Below are positions 15,361-19,124 of a stretch of 19,124 nucleotides of DNA, one piece after another (the stretch's first letter is position 1; each line of letters begins with the position of its first letter). The position numbers were made by a program, and so were the translations under genes. Under the pieces are notes generated by a model. That model was not told where the DNA came from. It saw only the letters and a list, made by a program, of their open reading frames with translations, and did not search any database. This DNA is from Legionellales bacterium (GTDB lineage: Bacteria > Pseudomonadota > Gammaproteobacteria > Eutrophobiales > Eutrophobiaceae), in assembly GCA_002721165.1 (NCBI GenBank), contig PBJS01000022.1, positions 30,227-49,350 of the forward strand, given 5' to 3'.

Positions 15361-15882
15361 ATGAAAAATATTCGCCTTTTACTGTTATTACTTATATGCA
15401 TAATCACAACTACCGCACGTGCAGATTTCAATGATGGCGTGGTGGCTTATCTAATGGCTGATTATGAAAAAGCATTCAAAACGATGCAGTCGCTAGCTGA
15501 AACTTCTGATCATGGATATGCCCAATATTACATGGGTATGATGTACCTAAAAGGACAAGGAGTTGAACAAGATTATAAGGCTGCAAGTGATTGGTTTCGT
15601 AAAGCCTCTGAAAAAAACATAGCGCAAGCACAATATAAGTTAGGAGATTTATACTTCAAAGGAAGAGGTGTGCCAAAAGATTATGAATATTCATATATAT
15701 GGTTCAGTGTTGGGGCATCTCATAAACATGACATGTCTGTGAAAGCAATAAAAAAAGCAAAAGAAAAACTTTCAAATGAAGAACTAAAAGAAGCAGATAA
15801 AGTTATCGCAACTTATATAAAAAAATATGGACCTCAAGAAGACATCGATCCGACAAAACCCATCAGGATTGATAACGAATAA
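15361..15882 (+). CDS. Exported Sel1-repeat protein
   Basis: The 173-residue protein starts with a clear signal peptide: KN-IR, a leucine-rich core (residues 6-17) and a likely cleavage after TARA (A21). The mature part carries two canonical Sel1 repeats, about residues 52-86 (AQYYMGMMYLKGQGVEQDY...AASDWFRKAS) and 88-122 (AQAQYKLGDLYFKGRGV...DYEYSYIWFSVGAS), with a degenerate one before them. A charged helical tail of about 50 residues follows. Such alpha-alpha solenoids bind proteins in the periplasm or at the envelope; no enzymatic role is indicated. It is divergent from acuI and convergent with the small coiled-coil gene. A T-run follows the stop, but there is no clear stem. Confidence 0.85.
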   Translation: MKNIRLLLLLLICIITTTARADFNDGVVAYLMADYEKAFKTMQSLAETSDHGYAQYYMGMMYLKGQGVEQDYKAASDWFRKASEKNIAQAQYKLGDLYFKGRGVPKDYEYSYIWFSVGASHKHDMSVKAIKKAKEKLSNEELKEADKVIATYIKKYGPQEDIDPTKPIRIDNE

Positions 15883-15922
15883 TTTTTTTCAATTATCTAT
15901 TAGCTAAATCGAATAACGACAA

Positions 15923-16510
15923 CTAATTAACCTCTTCTGGCGGAGGTAAATTTTCAGCATCATCAAGATCTTCGTCATCTAATAATTCATCATCTTCAAA
16001 TAAACTAAGTTCATTTAAATAATTTAGAAGTTCTTCATTAATTGCTGCCTCTACAGGAAAATCAGGATCATCTCCATACTGAGAACTGTCAATTCTTTCT
16101 TTATTTTGAATTACTATTATTTGGATTTTTTCTACATATGAAGAGTAGCTATCACGCAAACTAATGTAAGCACTTAATACTTTATTAAATCCTATAATGT
16201 CATCAATCTCTGATTGTCTTGCTGCAAGACTATCTATTCTATCCTCAAGCGTCTTAATTAACTGCTGAACTTCTCTCTCCTCCATTGGAAGTGCGCAACT
16301 ATCATTTCCTTCGCAATGTGCTATTGATAAAGTAATTCCCATACCAATAGATTTAAAAAGCTCTATCTCATCCTCTAGCATAGTTAGATCGGCTTTACCT
16401 GCTTCTTCTTTATTAAGAATCACTGCTTGGAGACCGGTGCTTAATAATATGCAAGATATCAAAAAAAGAATTTTATATTTCATGCGCATAATAAATTTTT
16501 TAAAAATCAT
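15923..16510 (-). CDS. Small exported protein with CE-x4-CA domain and acidic tail
   Basis: I do not recognise a named family. The 195 residues begin with a signal peptide (basic MIFKKFIMRMKYK, hydrophobic ILFLISCILLS, likely cleavage after GLQA at residue 29). Residues 43-99 hold a segment with C66 and C72 in CEGNDSCA followed by a heptad-like helix (LIKTLEDRIDSLAARQ), then more helix and a strongly acidic C-terminus (FEDDELLDDEDLDD, ending PPPEEVN). Residues 43-99 align without gaps to the C-terminal region of the large protein encoded just upstream (23 of 57 identical by my count). The ATG at 16510 overlaps the end of that gene by 11 bases and has AGG seven bases upstream; ATGs at 16489 and 16483 are alternatives. 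A disulfide between the cysteines is plausible in the periplasm. Function unknown; a partner or anchor of the large protein is inferred. Confidence 0.75.
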   Translation of the reverse strand: MIFKKFIMRMKYKILFLISCILLSTGLQAVILNKEEAGKADLTMLEDEIELFKSIGMGITLSIAHCEGNDSCALPMEEREVQQLIKTLEDRIDSLAARQSEIDDIIGFNKVLSAYISLRDSYSSYVEKIQIIVIQNKERIDSSQYGDDPDFPVEAAINEELLNYLNELSLFEDDELLDDEDLDDAENLPPPEEVN

Positions 16511-19124
16511 TTAAAGACCTAGTTGTCGGTTTTTCAACCTTACTAATATATAACGATGGCATCACATTCGTTGCCTCGTTACCCTCAATCTGTAATCTTA
16601 TTTGATTCTCAATATAAGCTGCTTCTGACTCAGCAGACTCTATTATCTCATCCAATGTTTCTTGGGTAAGTTCAATACCAGTAATCTCGCTTAAACGTAC
16701 TCTTTCCTCGGTATTCGCTTTTAAGCTCTCTAACCACTCAATACGTGCCTTAATTGTTTCAAGTACTTTAGCAAGTCGTGTCACTTCGTCGACTTCAGTT
16801 TCAGTAACTTCACTTTCCTCAAGAAGACTATCTAAATCTTCATCAAACCCTTCTTCATCCTCAAAATCTTCCTCCATTTCTTCTTCTTCGCCAGCAGCAA
16901 GGAATTCAATTAATTGTTGACGATAATCAAGGAAGTTTTGTAGCTCTTGATCAAATCCTTTTATTAATTCTTCAAGTTCTTTTCTTTCCCCTTCATTAAC
17001 CTCATCAACCAAACGACGTTGAAGCTCGACAATACGTGCTTCTATTGTAGATATTAAAGTGTTCAATTCATCTTCTGTTACATTAGGAGCACAACCTTCC
17101 TGTTCTTCGCATTGCGCCAACGCTAACCCGATACCATTGCCAATTTGTCCGTAAAGCGTTAATTCTTCCTCGAATAATCCAACATCAACAAAAGCAAGAG
17201 TTTCAAGACCAATCAATGCTGTCGCAGGGTTAATAGAAAATGTATTTGTGACACCAGCAGTCAAACCTGCAAGAAGAAGTGATCCTGTAGTTAAAGATGC
17301 TTCTAAATCTGCATCAGTTACGTTATCTGAGTTAATACTTGCACCATTGAATTCGATTTCATCGCCCGCACCTATGGCCACATCAACTTCACCAAAACTA
17401 AATGCAAGAATAATATTATCTGAAGCGGTAATATCATCTTCAGCAATAATAACTCCGGAAGGCGGTGTTTCACTCGATGGAGCAGTCAACCTCACAACCC
17501 TTGCAGAAGCATCAATATTTCCAAGAGCACCAGGATCGACGGCAGGACCAGCAGCAGTAACACCAATTGTTCCACCTGCTGTAATATCAGCACTTAATAT
17601 GATGTCACCCGCAAAGATTGTTATTTCCCCGCCACTAACAATATCGTTGGTTATATTCATACTAACAGTATTAATTACGATAGTTTCGGCATTATAAAAA
17701 GGCGAAGTACCAGCAGGAGCAAGAGAACCACCAATAATTAAATGTCCAGTAAAGTTATTCATTGTTGGTAAATCTAAATCTGTTTCATTTATTCCAAGCG
17801 AACCCGCATTTAAATCAGGTATTGTTAATGCGCCATCACCCGTTACCGAACCTTTTGTTAATGTTCCCCCTTCTGTATGGTTCCAGGTATTATCAAGCAC
17901 AGTTAAATTAACAGTACCTGAATAAGAACCATTTGCTGTAAAAGTATTTGTAGTAGCACCGTTTCTGATGGTTGTTGTATTAGTAAAAGTAACTGTTGTA
18001 GTTCCATCGTTGGCAGTACCGCCGCTACTTGCATTCAAGTTCCAGACTGTTGCGCCTGCTGCATTACCAACTAAGGTTGTATTCTGACCAGCAAGGTTTT
18101 CAATATTTGTAATACCTGTGTTGGTACCATTCAAAGTAACCGTAACACCAGAAATATTATTCGTATCATAATCAACAGTATCAGTACCCCCGCCACCATT
18201 AATTAAACCGCTAACTGAACCTCCGCTTGCAAATGTGAATGTATCATTGCTACCAGCGCCCGTTAAATTACCAAAGTTTGTAAATGTCACACTAGCTGAT
18301 GTCTCTTGATCGACAACGGTACCATCATCTGCCCCATTTATAGTCCACGACTGACTATTGGCTGCGCCTAATAAAGTCTGATTCGAATTACCAGTTACAT
18401 TTTCAATTCTTATGACACCACCAGCGTTACCACCAAGATCGATAGTCTGTGCACCTAATGCTGAATAATCAGCTGTATCTCCGCTACTATGTGAAGCGCC
18501 ATCTAAAAGCCCTGTTAATGCACCTGAATTACTGAATGTAAATGTGTCATCGCCAGTTCCTCCAGTTAAATTAGCAAAATTACTAAAATTATTGCTCGCC
18601 AGTGTTCCAGAATTTGTTCCTGTTACTGTCCACGAAGTATTTGAATTAGGTCCTGTCAATGAATCATTACTAGCCGCACTACCACTATATACAGTAGATG
18701 ATGCTGTGGGTGAAACGCCAACAGTTAATGTTTCGGCACCATCATTATCAGCATCAACATTTATTGATAAATCACCATTCCCAATATTTGTTGAATTATT
18801 AAGACTAAATCCGCCATCTGTATTGATTGTCAAATCACCATCGGCAGTACCATCGTTAAATGAAGTGTAAGTAAGACTATTATCGTCTCCATCAAGATCC
18901 AATACTGTTGTTGTATTAATATTTACAGCTCCTAATTTAAAATCCCCGCCACTAACATTAATTGTTCCATTTAAACCTACCGTACTACCAACTGATGTTG
19001 TCGTTAAGCCACCGTTATAAGTTTGCGTGCCACCATCTTGTCCTAAGGTTAAGGTGCCATCATTGGCAAACGATACTGCGTTAGTCACTGATGATCCGTT
19101 ACCGGTAAAGGCGACATTAGCAAC
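16500..19124 (-). CDS. Partial giant adhesin-like beta-repeat protein with C-terminal CE-x4-CA coiled-coil domain
   Basis: The frame is open to the window edge (874 residues seen), so the N-terminus and any signal or secretion domain lie outside; the GTG at 19088, counted as residue 1 here, is just an internal valine. Residues 1-640 are rich in G, N, T, S and D with short beta-strand repeats, as in filamentous-haemagglutinin-like surface proteins. About residues 142-400 hold two and a half copies of a roughly 95-residue unit (SWT/SWTI...NLTG...DTFTF...DT.DY...IENV/IENLAG). Residues 637-693 carry C660 and C666 (CEEQEGCA) and a helix, shared with the small downstream protein. Then follow an acidic stretch (733-769), a second coiled coil (770-835) and a tail ending TRSLNDF. 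No outer-membrane beta-barrel is at the C-terminus, so it is not a classical autotransporter. A secreted or surface fibre is the likely role (inference). Confidence 0.8.
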   Translation of the reverse strand, partial: VANVAFTGNGSSVTNAVSFANDGTLTLGQDGGTQTYNGGLTTTSVGSTVGLNGTINVSGGDFKLGAVNINTTTVLDLDGDDNSLTYTSFNDGTADGDLTINTDGGFSLNNSTNIGNGDLSINVDADNDGAETLTVGVSPTASSTVYSGSAASNDSLTGPNSNTSWTVTGTNSGTLASNNFSNFANLTGGTGDDTFTFSNSGALTGLLDGASHSSGDTADYSALGAQTIDLGGNAGGVIRIENVTGNSNQTLLGAANSQSWTINGADDGTVVDQETSASVTFTNFGNLTGAGSNDTFTFASGGSVSGLINGGGGTDTVDYDTNNISGVTVTLNGTNTGITNIENLAGQNTTLVGNAAGATVWNLNASSGGTANDGTTTVTFTNTTTIRNGATTNTFTANGSYSGTVNLTVLDNTWNHTEGGTLTKGSVTGDGALTIPDLNAGSLGINETDLDLPTMNNFTGHLIIGGSLAPAGTSPFYNAETIVINTVSMNITNDIVSGGEITIFAGDIILSADITAGGTIGVTAAGPAVDPGALGNIDASARVVRLTAPSSETPPSGVIIAEDDITASDNIILAFSFGEVDVAIGAGDEIEFNGASINSDNVTDADLEASLTTGSLLLAGLTAGVTNTFSINPATALIGLETLAFVDVGLFEEELTLYGQIGNGIGLALAQCEEQEGCAPNVTEDELNTLISTIEARIVELQRRLVDEVNEGERKELEELIKGFDQELQNFLDYRQQLIEFLAAGEEEEMEEDFEDEEGFDEDLDSLLEESEVTETEVDEVTRLAKVLETIKARIEWLESLKANTEERVRLSEITGIELTQETLDEIIESAESEAAYIENQIRLQIEGNEATNVMPSLYISKVEKPTTRSLNDF
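18085..18665 (-). repeat. Tandem ~95-residue beta-repeat units in the giant protein
   Basis: Two adjacent units begin near residues 142 (LTGPNSNTSWTVTG) and 236 (LLGAANSQSWTING). Each runs through a NLTG-x-DTFTF motif, a GL-x-G turn and a D-T-x-DY motif to an IENV/IENL ending. A degraded third unit starts near 334 (LVGNAAGATVWNLN) just beyond this interval, toward lower coordinates. The copies differ at many positions, so this is an old protein-level duplication rather than a recent DNA repeat. Confidence 0.7.

Noticed and set aside
16440..16460. Lipobox-like LISC in the small exported protein
   Set aside because: The cysteine (residue 20) is in the middle of the hydrophobic core, and a normal signal peptidase I site (GLQA) follows; a lipoprotein is possible but less likely.
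17248..17697. Long open frame on the plus strand inside the giant protein gene (also 18544-18870)
   Set aside because: These are complements of a repetitive Gly/Thr/Asn-rich coding sequence. Their products are low-complexity, no ribosome site is visible, and the minus-strand frame is clearly coding.
16500..19124. CRISPR or recent tandem DNA repeat in the giant gene
   Set aside because: Repetition is at protein level with divergent DNA; there are no identical direct repeats with spacers.

Overview
The window is AT-rich and gene-dense. It looks like a chromosomal segment of a gammaproteobacterium, probably free-living and perhaps marine. The signs are a RfaH close to the enterobacterial protein, an almost perfect ops/JUMPstart element, and the gltX / tRNA-Ala(GGC) / tRNA-Glu(TTC) neighbourhood seen in many Gammaproteobacteria. 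I cannot name the genus. No insertion sequence, CRISPR array, integrase or prophage gene was seen, and no gene-free stretch exceeds 300 bases.

Region 1 (1-9325) is the left end of a surface-polysaccharide locus, almost all on the minus strand. Read in transcription order, it runs: UDP-glucuronate 4-epimerase, TviB/WbpO-type UDP-HexNAc dehydrogenase, UDP-glucose dehydrogenase (ugd), APS kinase (cysC) and rfaH, which are overlapping or tightly spaced. Next comes a winged-helix regulator with its own operator-rich promoter. Then an ops element precedes a four-gene unit: LegB-like dehydratase, LegC-like aminotransferase, SAM methyltransferase and HpaI-type aldolase. This unit ends tail-to-tail, with overlapping stop codons, against the end of a plus-strand gene that looks like a cyclase-family hydrolase. 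Supply of activated sugars, PAPS synthesis, an anti-termination factor and the site it acts on are therefore all encoded within about 9 kb.

Region 2 (9326-15183) is mostly housekeeping. A plus-strand D-2-hydroxyacid dehydrogenase is transcribed divergently from the polysaccharide locus. On the minus strand an apparent operon acuI-leuC-leuD-gltX is followed by tRNA-Ala and tRNA-Glu. The gltX/tRNA junction carries a consensus-like promoter over the gltX stop codon and a hairpin plus T-run directly against the tRNA 5' end.

Region 3 (15184-19124) encodes exported proteins: a small Sel1-repeat protein (plus strand), then on the minus strand a very large repeat-rich adhesin-like protein (its N-terminus lies outside the window) followed, with an overlapping start codon, by a small exported protein. 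The C-terminal part of the adhesin and the small protein share an unnamed domain of about 57 residues containing a CE-x4-CA cysteine pair and a coiled coil. I regard this pair as the best candidate for an undescribed two-component surface system. The cis-encoded RfaH/winged-helix/ops cassette is the best-supported regulatory finding.
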